DNA from: Albimonas marina
GTDB lineage: Bacteria > Pseudomonadota > Alphaproteobacteria > Rhodobacterales > Rhodobacteraceae
NCBI RefSeq assembly: GCF_029223255.1
Contig: NZ_JARHUC010000002.1
Location: forward strand, 186,001 to 250,000
Direction of reading: 5' to 3'
DNA length: 64,000 nucleotides
Shown here: piece by piece, positions 8,293 through 16,916 of the stretch
Layout of the letters: each line of letters opens with the position of its first letter
How positions within the stretch are numbered: position 1 is the stretch's first letter
Translations under genes and position numbers: made by a program
The notes under the pieces: generated by a model
Database searches by the model: none
Told to the model about the DNA's origin: nothing
The model's input: the letters and a program-made list of their open reading frames with translations, nothing else

Positions 8293-10434
8293 TCAGCCGG
8301 GGCGTTCGACCGTCAACCACTCCGGCGCCTGGGGGATCGGGTCGCCGGGCGACCAGGTCCAGGCGTTCTCGCCGGCAGGGGCGAAGCCGGCCTCGGCGTA
8401 GACCTCGCGGCAGGGGCCGTTGACCAGGGTGGGCACGATGCGGGCCCGCACGCCCTGGCCGCGGCTCTCGGCCCAGCGCAGGGTCTCGGCCAGCAGCGCG
8501 GTCTCGGCGCCGTAGCCGAACACGCGGCATGAGAGCACGAAGGCTGGAACGTCGACCTGCCCCTGCGAGCCTTCGGCGGCCGCGTCGGCGGCCAGCACCG
8601 AGATCACGCCCATGTCGCCGAACTTGTCGGACATCGAGGCGACGAGGACCTTGTGCTCCCCGCTCTGCGCCCATTCGAGCATCTGGGCGTAGCTGACGCG
8701 GGCGGCGGTGGTGTTGAACTGGTTGGTGCGGTTGACGAGCTCGGTCGCGCGCTTGAGGTCGGCCTTGCCGGCCTCCCACACCTTCAGGGTCAGGCCCAGG
8801 GTGGCGAACATCGCGGCGCGGTCGGCGCCCTCGGCCTCCTCCTGGGCCTGGAGGGCGGCCTCTCGCTCGGCCCGGTCGCGATACATGCGGGTGCGGTCCA
8901 TGTCGGGGTCGGGGTCCAGCAGCCGTTCCCACAGGGCGAAGGCGGCCCAGGTGCGCGGCTCGACCGGGTCGAAGGCGCGGACCTCGGGGTAGGTCTCGGT
9001 GACCAGCGCGCGTTCGTCGGCGCGGTCGTCGAGCATCACGAAGTCCTTCCGCTTCAGGTTCAGGTCCTTCTCCATCCGCGGGAAGGCCAGCGCCTTGGGC
9101 TGCCAGGAGATGTTGTGGTGCACGAAGTCGGCGTCGCCCAGGGTGGCGCCGTCCCAGCGGACGTTGGCGGGGTCGTTCTTCGACAGCGTCGCCAGCAGCA
9201 CGCCCTTCTCGCGCAGGCGGCGCAGGACGGCCTGGCGGTCATGAAACTGGGTGACCGCGCCCTCGCCGATCTCCCCGTCCCAGAGCGTGTTGTCGAGATC
9301 GCAGGCGACCAGCTTCTTGCCCAGCAGATGGGCGACGGTCTCGAGCGCGAGCGCATAGTCCTCGGCAAGGCGCGCACCGAGGCGGGCGGGGTGCTGGAGG
9401 CCGTGGTGGTGGAGATAGGCGCCCAACTCCCCTTCGTCCGCACGCTCGAGCCAACGGGTCTCGTCGAGCTTGTGCAGGTGGGGAAATGTCTCGGCGTTCA
9501 GGGCGGCGAGGGTCGCGTCGACGCGGGCGTCGATCTCGGCGCGCAGGGCCCGGCGCAGGGGGGCGGTGACGAGGCGCTTCGCGGCCTCCTTCACCGTGCC
9601 CATGTGGCGGGGCACGACGGCCGAGTTGTGCACGAAGATCGGACCCGAGAAGGTCGTGGCGAGCGCGCGGGCCACCGTCTCCATCTCGCCGAACATGGCC
9701 GCCTTGGCCTCGTCGCGGGCACGGCCCGCGAGGACCGAGCGGCGCGCGTGCAGCAGCTGGGGCCAGGCGAGGCCGTTCTCGTAGGTGAAGGGGCTGTAGA
9801 AGATCGCGTGGAAGCTGCGGTCGCGCAGGCGGCGGATCGCCTTCGCAGCGCCGGCGGCGTCCTTGTCGGTGATGAAATGGGGGGCGATGCCCACCCCGGC
9901 TCGGGCCAGCGGCTCGGCCAGGAAGGAGACCACGTCGAGGTGCAGGCAGTCCCCGACCAGGAGCACGTCGAGCTGCCTGGCGGGCTTGCCGAAAAAGAGC
10001 GACGCGGCCTGCGCGAAGCCCTCGCGCACCGCGGCGCGGGCGGGCGCGGGCGCCTCGGCGAGGGCGGCCTCGAAGATGCGGGCGTCGCTTTCGAGCAGGG
10101 CGCGGATGGCGAGGTCGCGGGCGGCGGCGTCGTGGGCCGGGTCGTAGGCCATCTTGGCCCGCTCCCCGATGTAGAGGGCGCGGGAAGTGGCGTCCCCGCG
10201 CGCCAGCCAGCCGACGGCGTAGTCGACGAGGCTGATGTTCTCCCGTTCCGCAAGGTCGCGGCCGTCGTCGCCGGCGGCCTCAATCTCAGCCGCGAAACGG
10301 GGGACGAGGCGGGCGGTGGCCACCAGGTCCAGCGCCAGCCGGTCCCGCCGGGCGGTCAGGAGGGCGGGGTCGATCCCGCCGGCCGCGGCGCGGCCCGGGG
10401 CGTTTGCGGCGTGCGGGATGCCCGTCTGCGTCAA
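8293..10434 (-). CDS. FkbH-like HAD-IIIC family protein
   Basis: 713 residues, longer than minimal FkbH proteins. Three parts are visible: an N-terminal region with an SGNH-hydrolase-like strand (DVLLVGDCLHLD, about 160), a central HAD-IIIC domain with the DxDxT-type motif ACDLDNTLWDGEIGEG (about 377) and later LSKNDPANV and MLDDRADER, and a C-terminal acetyltransferase-like region ending LVNGPCREVYAEAGF. FkbH relatives convert 1,3-bisphosphoglycerate into carrier-bound glyceryl units or help in NRPS/PKS assembly. The start is TTG at 10434, with GGGGAG about 12 bases upstream. It converges on the SDR with a 49-bp gap, and its expected partner, a carrier protein, is encoded in the NRPS-like gene 1 kb away. 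Substrate unknown. Confidence 0.78.
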   Translation of the reverse strand: MTQTGIPHAANAPGRAAAGGIDPALLTARRDRLALDLVATARLVPRFAAEIEAAGDDGRDLAERENISLVDYAVGWLARGDATSRALYIGERAKMAYDPAHDAAARDLAIRALLESDARIFEAALAEAPAPARAAVREGFAQAASLFFGKPARQLDVLLVGDCLHLDVVSFLAEPLARAGVGIAPHFITDKDAAGAAKAIRRLRDRSFHAIFYSPFTYENGLAWPQLLHARRSVLAGRARDEAKAAMFGEMETVARALATTFSGPIFVHNSAVVPRHMGTVKEAAKRLVTAPLRRALRAEIDARVDATLAALNAETFPHLHKLDETRWLERADEGELGAYLHHHGLQHPARLGARLAEDYALALETVAHLLGKKLVACDLDNTLWDGEIGEGAVTQFHDRQAVLRRLREKGVLLATLSKNDPANVRWDGATLGDADFVHHNISWQPKALAFPRMEKDLNLKRKDFVMLDDRADERALVTETYPEVRAFDPVEPRTWAAFALWERLLDPDPDMDRTRMYRDRAEREAALQAQEEAEGADRAAMFATLGLTLKVWEAGKADLKRATELVNRTNQFNTTAARVSYAQMLEWAQSGEHKVLVASMSDKFGDMGVISVLAADAAAEGSQGQVDVPAFVLSCRVFGYGAETALLAETLRWAESRGQGVRARIVPTLVNGPCREVYAEAGFAPAGENAWTWSPGDPIPQAPEWLTVERPG

Positions 10435-10658
10435 AACCTGCGCTCCCCGAACTTGCTGGTGCGCCGCGCGATCCCCCCGCGCGGCGCGTCGGGCGGAAAA
10501 TAGCGTCGCCGACCCGCCGCGTCATGGCTTTTCATGTGGATGACCGGGGCTGCGTCGATGGGTCGGGGCGGGCGAGGCGCCCCACGCCCGGTTCGGCGCG
10601 GGGGCGCGAGGCCCCTGGCCACGCGCCCCTCCAGTCCACGCGTATCGCCGCGCGGCGG

Positions 10659-11693
10659 TCAGGAGAGGGCCTTGACCACCTCCTCGGCGCGGATGATGCC
10701 CAGGTCCTCGCCGTCCTTGCCGCGGACCTGGAGGGTGGGGCTGTCGGCGAGCCGCTCCAGCACCTCGCGGACCGGCATGTCGGGGCCGATCACGCCGCAG
10801 CCCTCGGGCGCATGGCCGGGCTGGGCGACGTCGGAGGCGCGCAGCACCCCCAGCGGGTTCATGTGGGCCACGAAATCCTCGACGTAGTCGTTCGCAGGCT
10901 CGCGGATGATCTGCTGCGGGGTGCCGCATTGCACGATGCGCCCGCCCTCCATGATCGCGATCCGGTCGCCGATCTTGAACGCCTCGTCGAGGTCGTGGCT
11001 GACGAAGATGATGGTGCGCTGGAGGTTGCGCTGAAGCTCCAGCAGCTCGTCCTGGAGACGGGTGCGGATCAGCGGATCGAGGGCCGAGAACGGCTCGTCC
11101 ATCAGCAGGATCGGCGCCTCGGTCGCGAAGGCGCGGGCGAGGCCCACGCGCTGCTGCATGCCGCCCGAGAGCTCGGCCACCTTGCGCTCCGCCCAGTCGG
11201 TCAGGCCGACGAGGTCGAGCTGGGCGCGGGCCTTCGCCTCGCGCTCCTTCTCCGACATGCCGGCGAGCTCGAGGCCGAGGCCCACGTTGTCGACCACGTT
11301 GCGCCAGGGCAGCAGGCCGAACTGCTGGAAGACCATGGCGACGCGGCTCAGCCGGATCCGGCGCAGGGTCTTCGCGTCGCAGGTCGAGACGTCGGTCATC
11401 CCCTCGCCGTCGTTGACCAGCACCCGGCCGCGGCAGACCGGGTTGAGGCCGTTGACCGCGCGCAGGAGCGTGGACTTGCCCGAGCCCGAGAGGCCCATGA
11501 GCACGAGGATCTCGCCCTCGCCGACCTCGAGGCTGCAGTCGTGGACGCCCAGAACCTGGCCGGTCCGCTCCTGGATCTCGGCGCGGGTCTGGCCGCGGTC
11601 CATCAGGGGGAGGGCGGCGTCGGGGTCGCCGCCGAAGACGATGTTCACCGCGTCGAAGGTCACGGCGGCGGGGCGGGTCTGTCGCGTGGTCAT
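10659..11693 (-). CDS. choV: Choline/glycine betaine ABC transporter ATP-binding protein
   Basis: 344 residues. This is the ATPase of a quaternary-ammonium importer. Walker A is GLSGSGKST, the signature is LSGGMQQRVGLARA, and Walker B runs ILLMDEPFSALDPLI; the ISRE-like stretch after the H-loop (SHDLDEAFKIGDRIAIM) is typical of the ProV/OpuA family. A C-terminal extension (REVLERLADSPTLQVRGKDG) resembles half of a CBS-type regulatory domain. The N-terminal insertion (MDRGQTRAEIQERTGQVLGV) is characteristic of ChoV proteins. The ATG at 11693 starts 11 bp after the choW stop, so the two are co-transcribed. Last gene of the divergent choXWV operon. Confidence 0.92.
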   Translation of the reverse strand: MTTRQTRPAAVTFDAVNIVFGGDPDAALPLMDRGQTRAEIQERTGQVLGVHDCSLEVGEGEILVLMGLSGSGKSTLLRAVNGLNPVCRGRVLVNDGEGMTDVSTCDAKTLRRIRLSRVAMVFQQFGLLPWRNVVDNVGLGLELAGMSEKEREAKARAQLDLVGLTDWAERKVAELSGGMQQRVGLARAFATEAPILLMDEPFSALDPLIRTRLQDELLELQRNLQRTIIFVSHDLDEAFKIGDRIAIMEGGRIVQCGTPQQIIREPANDYVEDFVAHMNPLGVLRASDVAQPGHAPEGCGVIGPDMPVREVLERLADSPTLQVRGKDGEDLGIIRAEEVVKALS

Positions 11694-11704
11694 GCTCGCC
11701 CCCG

Positions 11705-12541
11705 TCACTTGCGCTGGCCGATGCGCAGGATGCGGTCGAGCATGATCGCCACGACCACGATGATGAAGCCGCTCTCGAAGCCGAGGGCCGTGTTCACCTG
11801 GTTGAGCGCGCGCACCACCGGCACGCCGAGGCCGTCGGCGCCGACCAGGGCCGCCACGACGACCATCGAGAGCGAGAGCATGATGGTCTGGTTCAGGCCC
11901 GCCATGATCTGCGGCAGCGCATAGGGCAGCTCCACCTTCCACAGCTTCTGCGAGCCGGTGGCGCCGAAGGCCTCCGCCGCCTCGAGCAGCGGCTTGGGGG
12001 TGGAGACGACGCCCAGGTAGGTCAGGCGGATCGGGGCGGGGACCACGAAGATCACCGTGGCGATCAGGCCCGGCACCATGCCGATGCCGAAGAAGACGAT
12101 GGCCGGGATCAGGTAGACGAAGGTGGGCAGCGTCTGCATCAGGTCCAGCACCGGCTGCATCCAGGCGTAGAGGCGCGGGCGGTGGGCTGCGGCGATGCCG
12201 ATGGGCACGCCCACGGCCATGCACACGATGCACGACGAGACGACGAGCGACAGCGTCTCGGTCATCTCCTCCCAGTAGTCCTGGTTGAGGATGAAGAGGA
12301 AGCCCAGGAACACGCCCAGGCACAGCTTCCACGAGCGCTGCAGGAACCAGGTCAGGGCCACGAAGACCGCCACCACGAGGATCGCCGGCGGCTCCTGCAG
12401 GATCCACAGCAGCGCCTCGATCATCGCCGACATCACGTCCGCGAGCCCGTCGAAGAACCAGCCGCCGTGATCCTGCAGCCAGTCGAAGAACGCGCCGGCC
12501 ACCTTGCCGACGGGTATCTTGTAGTCGCTCAGCCAGTCCAA
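11705..12541 (-). CDS. choW: Choline ABC transporter permease
   Basis: 278 residues, an inner-membrane permease of the ProW/OpuAB type with several hydrophobic segments. The coupling-loop region contains AAEAFGATGSQKLWKVELPYALPQIMAG, of which the EAFGATGSQ..PYALP pattern is the conserved EAA motif. The start is TTG at 12541 with GAGGGG about six bases upstream (MDWLSDYKIPVGK...). A 344-bp gap separates it from choX and contains a strong hairpin (see the 12697-12759 entry). It should form the channel for choline or betaine delivered by ChoX and powered by ChoV. Confidence 0.9.
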   Translation of the reverse strand: MDWLSDYKIPVGKVAGAFFDWLQDHGGWFFDGLADVMSAMIEALLWILQEPPAILVVAVFVALTWFLQRSWKLCLGVFLGFLFILNQDYWEEMTETLSLVVSSCIVCMAVGVPIGIAAAHRPRLYAWMQPVLDLMQTLPTFVYLIPAIVFFGIGMVPGLIATVIFVVPAPIRLTYLGVVSTPKPLLEAAEAFGATGSQKLWKVELPYALPQIMAGLNQTIMLSLSMVVVAALVGADGLGVPVVRALNQVNTALGFESGFIIVVVAIMLDRILRIGQRK

Positions 12542-12885
12542 GCTGGTCCCCTCTTCCCTCGAAAGCGTCGGCGGAGCGGCGCCCTGCCCGCCGCGACGCG
12601 CCTCCCCTGGGGACGCGGTCTAGCCTGCGGGCGGTGCGCGCGCACCGGTCTTTCTCCGATCTCCGGCGACCCTTGAGCCGGGGCGCCCGCCGGGATCGGG
12701 GCCTCTCCCCCGGCGCGCCGGGGAGGGCGGGCGGGAGGCGCGTCGGGGGAGAGGCCCCGCGCGCCGTCCCTGGATCTTCGGGCGCCGGTCGGACCGGCCC
12801 CCTCGCGGCGGGCCGGGCCCCGGGCGCCGCGCCGGCCTCCGCGTGCCTCCCCGGGCGCCCCCTCAGGCGCGCCGGGGCGCGGGGC
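12542..12885. other. Intercistronic gap choX-choW with a 16-bp perfect stem
   Basis: This 344-bp spacer lies inside the minus-strand choXWV operon and holds no credible gene. Its main content is a perfect 16-bp inverted repeat, with one arm at 12697-12712 and the other at 12744-12759, separated by 31 nt that are themselves GC-rich. In many binding-protein transporter operons such a hairpin after the binding-protein gene protects the 3' end of its message or partly terminates transcription, so that the binding protein exceeds the permease. That role is inferred here. Confidence 0.6.
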
Positions 12886-13824
12886 TCACAGCCCCAGCTC
12901 GGCCTTCACCGCCGGCAGGCCGGGCTCGCCGTCCTTGGTGGTGACGCCCTCGAGCCAGGGCTCGATCACGCCGGGGTTGGCCTTCAGCCAGGCCGCGGTG
13001 GCGTCGTCGGCATCCTCGCCCTCGTCGAGGATCTTGCCCATGATCTCGTTCTCCATCGCCAGCGAGAACTTCATCTGCTTCAGGAGCTTGCCGACGTTGG
13101 GGCACTCCTCGACGTAGCCCTTGCGGGTGGTGGTGTAGACCTGGCCCTCGCCGCCGAAGAAGTCCTCGCCGCCGGTGAGGTACTTGAGCGAGAAGTTGGC
13201 GTTCATCGGGTGCGGCTCCCAGCCGAGGAAGACCACCGGCTCCTCCTTCTTGTAGGCGCGCGCGACCATGGCGAGCATGCCCTGCTCGGAGCTCTCGACG
13301 ACCTCGAAGTCCTTGAGGTCGAACTTGTTCTCTTCGGTCAGGCTCACGAGGTAGACGTTGCCCTCGTTGCCCGGCTCGATGCCGTAGATCTTGTTGTCGA
13401 GCCCTTCGGCGAACTTGTGGATGTCCGCGTAGGTCTTCAGGCCCTGGTCGTAGAGGTAGGTGGGCACGGCGAGCGTGTACTTGGTGCCCTCGAGGTTCAC
13501 CGCGATCTGCTCGATCTCGCCCTTGTCGAGATAGGGCTGGATGGCGCCGGTCTGGGCCGGGATCCAGTTGCCCAGGAACACGTCGACGTCGTCGCTTTCC
13601 AGCGAGGCGAAGGTCACCGGCACCGAGAGGACCTTCACGTCCACGTCGTAGCCCAGCCCCGTCAGCACGTGCTTGGCGATCGAGGTGGTGGTGGTGATGT
13701 CGGTCCAGCCGACGTCCGAGAAGGTGACCTCGTCGCAGTCGGCCCGCGCGGCCAGCGGCGCGCCGGCGACGGCGGCCAGCGCGATGGCGGCGCACGCACG
13801 GGTCAGGAAGGAAGAGGACTTCAT
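12886..13824 (-). CDS. choX: Choline ABC transporter substrate-binding protein
   Basis: 312 residues, periplasmic. A signal peptide is clear (basic start, hydrophobic AIALAAVAGAPLAARA, cleavage after ARA). The mature protein begins with the OpuAC-type pattern CDEVTFSDVGWTDITTTTS and contains FLGNWIPAQ and VVFLGWEPHPMN, tryptophan/tyrosine-rich segments of the kind that cage quaternary ammonium groups in ChoX and ProX. The start is ATG 13824 (MKSSSFLTR): AGGAG lies six bases upstream, whereas the other ATG at 13830 abuts it. The gene is first in the choXWV operon and is divergent from betI; the palindrome at 13896-13919 lies 72 bp upstream of its start and probably controls it. Confidence 0.92.
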   Translation of the reverse strand: MKSSSFLTRACAAIALAAVAGAPLAARADCDEVTFSDVGWTDITTTTSIAKHVLTGLGYDVDVKVLSVPVTFASLESDDVDVFLGNWIPAQTGAIQPYLDKGEIEQIAVNLEGTKYTLAVPTYLYDQGLKTYADIHKFAEGLDNKIYGIEPGNEGNVYLVSLTEENKFDLKDFEVVESSEQGMLAMVARAYKKEEPVVFLGWEPHPMNANFSLKYLTGGEDFFGGEGQVYTTTRKGYVEECPNVGKLLKQMKFSLAMENEIMGKILDEGEDADDATAAWLKANPGVIEPWLEGVTTKDGEPGLPAVKAELGL

Positions 13825-13895
13825 CTGCATCTCCTGTCGGGTCGGGCCCGGCCCCGCGACGTCGCCCCGAGGGGTGCGCCGCGCGGCGGGGTTGC

Positions 13896-13919
13896 TTTTG
13901 ATTGACGGCTCAATCAAAA
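13896..13919. promoter_or_regulatory. Perfect 24-bp palindrome, candidate BetI operator
   Basis: TTTTGATTGA (13896-13905), a CGGC spacer and TCAATCAAAA (13910-13919) form a perfect palindrome with 10-bp arms. It is AT-rich in an otherwise GC-rich stretch and sits between the divergent choX and betI genes. BetI is a TetR-family repressor known to bind AT-rich inverted repeats containing the ATTGA core upstream of bet genes and to be released by choline. The site should repress both transcription units. No unambiguous -10/-35 pair could be picked out around it. Confidence 0.8.
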
Positions 13920-13968
13920 AACAGATGGAGCCGGAAGTAAACGGTTGTGTTCGGACAAGGACCACGGA

Positions 13969-14667
13969 ATGCCCCGGATCGGAATGGAAACCATCCGCCG
14001 CGAGACGCTGATCCGCGCCACGATCGCAGAGATCGGGCGCGTGGGATCGCTGGACGTGACCGTGGGCCGGATCGCCGCGCGCGCCGGCGTTTCGGCGGCG
14101 CTGGCGCATCATTACTTCGGCTCCAAGGACCAGATCTTCCTGGCCGCGATGCGCCATATCCTAAGGGAATTCGGCGCTTCGGTGCGCGAGCGGCAGCGCG
14201 CGGCGACCGGCCCCGCGGCGCGCATCCGGGCGCTGGTCGAGGCCTCGTTCTCGGGCGAGCAGTTCGACCGGGAATGCGTCGCCTCGTGGCTCGCGTTCTA
14301 CGTGCTGGCCCAGACCGCGCCGGAGGCGGCGCGGCTGCTGCGGGTCTATGCGCGGCGGCTCGATTCGAACCTGGTCCATGACCTGCGGCCCCTGGTCGGC
14401 GAGGCCGAGGCGAGGCGAATCGCCCAGGGAATCGCCTCGATGATCGACGGGCTCTACATCCGCTGCGCCCTGCAGGACCGCGCCCCCGACGCCGAGGAGG
14501 CCAAGCGCCTGACGCTGGACTACCTCGACCTCTCCCTCGCGGCCTGCGCCGCCCGGACGCGTCCCGCGCCCGGCGGGGCCGGGGCCGCCCTGCCCGCTTC
14601 TTCGACGGCGCAGGGCGCGCCGTCCCCCCGCACCGCCAGCGACAGCCGGAGGCTTCCCGCCGAATGA
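13969..14667 (+). CDS. betI: Choline-responsive transcriptional repressor BetI
   Basis: 232 residues, TetR family. The N-terminus MPRIGMETIRRETLIRATI matches the well-conserved BetI start, which is why ATG 13969 was chosen over the in-frame TTG at 13945. The helix-turn-helix follows (RIAARAGVSAALAHHYFGSK, about 33-52). The C-terminal ligand-binding part ends LTLDYLDLSLAA, after which an extra 30-residue low-complexity tail (to PAE) is present. It should repress choXWV and its own operon when choline is absent. Its stop overlaps the start of betC by four bases, so the two are translationally coupled. Confidence 0.93.
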   Translation: MPRIGMETIRRETLIRATIAEIGRVGSLDVTVGRIAARAGVSAALAHHYFGSKDQIFLAAMRHILREFGASVRERQRAATGPAARIRALVEASFSGEQFDRECVASWLAFYVLAQTAPEAARLLRVYARRLDSNLVHDLRPLVGEAEARRIAQGIASMIDGLYIRCALQDRAPDAEEAKRLTLDYLDLSLAACAARTRPAPGGAGAALPASSTAQGAPSPRTASDSRRLPAE

Positions 14668-16199
14668 CGACCCCCGCCGCGACGCCCCGGCGTCCCAACA
14701 TCCTGATCCTGATGGTCGACCAGCTGAACGGGACCCTGTTCCCCGACGGCCCGGCGGAGTGGCTGCACGCCCCCAACCTCAAGGCGCTGGCCGCGCGCTC
14801 GGTGCGCTTCGCGAACGCCTACACCGGCTCGCCGCTGTGCGCGCCGGGGCGGGCGAGCTTCATGTCGGGCCAGCTTCCGCGGCGCACCCGGGTCTACGAC
14901 AACGCGGCCGAGTTCGCCTCCTCGATCCCCACCTACGCGCATCACCTGCGCCGGGCGGGCTACGCCACCACGCTGTCGGGCAAGATGCATTTCGTCGGCC
15001 CCGACCAGCTTCACGGCTTCGAGGAGAGGCTGACCACCGACGTCTACCCCGCCGACTTCGGCTGGACCCCCGACTATCGCAAGCCGGGCGAGCGGATCGA
15101 CTGGTGGTATCACAACATGGGCTCGGTCACCGGCGCGGGCGTGGCCGAGATCACCAACCAACTCGAATACGACGACGAGGTCGCCTACCACGCGGTGCGC
15201 AAGGTCTATGACCTCGGCCGGCGCAAGGACGAGCGGCCGTGGATGCTGACCGTCAGCTTCACCCACCCGCACGACCCCTACGTGGCGCGCAAGAAATACT
15301 GGGACCTCTACGAGGACTGCGATCACCTCGCGCCCCCGGTCCCCGCGATCCCCTATGCCGAGCAGGACCCGCATTCGAAGCGGCTGTTCGACGCCAACGA
15401 CTGGCGCAGCTTCGACATCACGGGGGAGGACGTCCGGCGGTCGCGGCGGGCCTATTTCGCCAACATCTCCTATCTCGACGACAAGATCGGCGAGATCCTC
15501 GAGGCGCTGCGCGGAACCCGGCAGGCGGAGGACACGATCGTCCTGTTCCTCTCCGACCACGGCGACATGCTGGGCGAGCGGGGGCTGTGGTTCAAGATGA
15601 GCTTCTTCGAGGGCTCGGCCCGGGTGCCGCTGATGATCGCGGCGCCCGATCTCGCGCCCCGGCGGGTGGAGACGCCGGTCTCGACCATCGACGTGACCCC
15701 GACGCTGGGGGCGCTCGCGGGGGTCGATATCTCCGAGATAGCGCCCTGGACCGACGGTGAAAACCTCGTCCCGCTGGCGCAGGGCGAGCCGCGGGAGGCG
15801 CCGGTGCGCATGGAGTATGCGGCCGAGGGTTCGAACGCGCCGCTGGTCGGCCTGCGGCAGGGCCGCTGGAAATACGTGCACTGCGAGCTGGACCCGCCGC
15901 AGCTCTTCGACCTCGAGGCCGATCCGCATGAGCTGACCAACCTCGCCGACGACCCCGCCCATGCCGAGACGGCGGCGGGCTTCGCGGCGCAGGTCGCCGC
16001 GCTGTGGGACCTGCCGGCCTTCGACGCCGAGGTGCGCGAGAGCCAGGCCCGGCGCTGGGTGGTCTACGAGGCGCTGCGCAACGGGGCCTATTACCCGTGG
16101 GATTTCCAGCCGCTCCAGAAGGCTTCGGAGCGCTACATGCGCAACCACATGGATCTGAACATTCTCGAGGAATCCCAGCGGTTTCCACGGGGAGAATGA
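14664..16199 (+). CDS. betC: Choline-sulfatase
   Basis: 511 residues. Hydrolyses choline-O-sulfate to choline and sulfate, feeding BetA. It is a type I sulfatase: [12 protein letters not shown] at the N-terminus holds metal-binding Asp, the CxPxR motif CAPGR at 59-63 carries the Cys that must be converted to formylglycine, and [20 protein letters not shown] is the second metal and substrate region. The C-terminal segment [19 protein letters not shown] matches choline-sulfatases specifically. Start codon overlaps the betI stop (ATGA at 14664). The formylglycine-generating enzyme is not encoded in this window. Confidence 0.95.
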   Translation: MTTPAATPRRPNILILMVDQLNGTLFPDGPAEWLHAPNLKALAARSVRFANAYTGSPLCAPGRASFMSGQLPRRTRVYDNAAEFASSIPTYAHHLRRAGYATTLSGKMHFVGPDQLHGFEERLTTDVYPADFGWTPDYRKPGERIDWWYHNMGSVTGAGVAEITNQLEYDDEVAYHAVRKVYDLGRRKDERPWMLTVSFTHPHDPYVARKKYWDLYEDCDHLAPPVPAIPYAEQDPHSKRLFDANDWRSFDITGEDVRRSRRAYFANISYLDDKIGEILEALRGTRQAEDTIVLFLSDHGDMLGERGLWFKMSFFEGSARVPLMIAAPDLAPRRVETPVSTIDVTPTLGALAGVDISEIAPWTDGENLVPLAQGEPREAPVRMEYAAEGSNAPLVGLRQGRWKYVHCELDPPQLFDLEADPHELTNLADDPAHAETAAGFAAQVAALWDLPAFDAEVRESQARRWVVYEALRNGAYYPWDFQPLQKASERYMRNHMDLNILEESQRFPRGE

Positions 16200-16250
16200 G
16201 GCGCGCACGCAGGCCGCCTGCGGCCCGCGCGACAAGCGAGGAGAGCTTGC

Positions 16251-16916
16251 ATGGCGACGATCAAGGTGCATGGGCGCGCCACGTCCTCGAACGTGCAGAC
16301 GGTGATGTGGTGCGCGGCCGAGCTGGGGCTCGAGGTCGAGCGGACCGACGTGGGCGGCGCCTGGGGCGGCACCGACACGCCCGAGTATCGCGCGATGAAC
16401 CCCAACGGCACGATCCCCGCGGTGGAGATCGACGGCGTTCCCCTGTTCGAGAGCGCCGCGATCGTCCGCTGCCTGGCCGCGATGCACGGGGACGAGGCGT
16501 TCTGGCCCCGCGATCCGCTGGCGCGCGCGACGCTCGACAAGTGGGCGGAGTGGGCGAAGGTCACCTACCAGCCGGTGTTCCTCTACCAGGTGTTCGTGCC
16601 GCTGGTGCGCCAGACGGCCGAGCAGCGCGACCCGGCGGCGCTGGAGAAAGGCGTCGCCGCGACCGCCCGCGTGCTGGGGATGCTGGACGCGCACCTGGCG
16701 ACGTCGCCGTGGATCGGCGAGGCGTTCTCCTTCGCCGACGTGATCGCGGGGCACCTGCTCTATCGCCTCCACCGGCTGGAGGAGACCGGGGAGCTGACGA
16801 TGCCCCCGCATCCCAACGTCAGCCGCTACTACGCGGACCTGACGGCCCGGCCGGCCTTCGCCGAGCACGTGATGATCTCCTTCGACAACCAGCGCCCGGG
16901 AGGATCGGGGCGATGA
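16251..16916 (+). CDS. Glutathione S-transferase family protein in the bet operon
   Basis: 221 residues. An N-terminal thioredoxin-like domain ([20 protein letters not shown], then [27 protein letters not shown] with the cis-Pro and the E-S glutathione contacts) is followed by an all-helical domain with [21 protein letters not shown], the usual capping-box region. The likely catalytic residue is one of the serines in the TSSN stretch. GAGGAG precedes ATG 16251. The stop overlaps the betA start by four bases, so it is an integral member of the betI-betC-X-betA operon, in the position where betB (betaine-aldehyde dehydrogenase) normally sits. Whether it works in choline metabolism is unknown. 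Confidence 0.85.
   Translation: MATIKVHGRATSSNVQTVMWCAAELGLEVERTDVGGAWGGTDTPEYRAMNPNGTIPAVEIDGVPLFESAAIVRCLAAMHGDEAFWPRDPLARATLDKWAEWAKVTYQPVFLYQVFVPLVRQTAEQRDPAALEKGVAATARVLGMLDAHLATSPWIGEAFSFADVIAGHLLYRLHRLEETGELTMPPHPNVSRYYADLTARPAFAEHVMISFDNQRPGGSGR

Noticed and set aside
13945-13969. TTG start at 13945 for betI
   Set aside because: The BetI family start MPRIGMETIRR aligns with ATG 13969.
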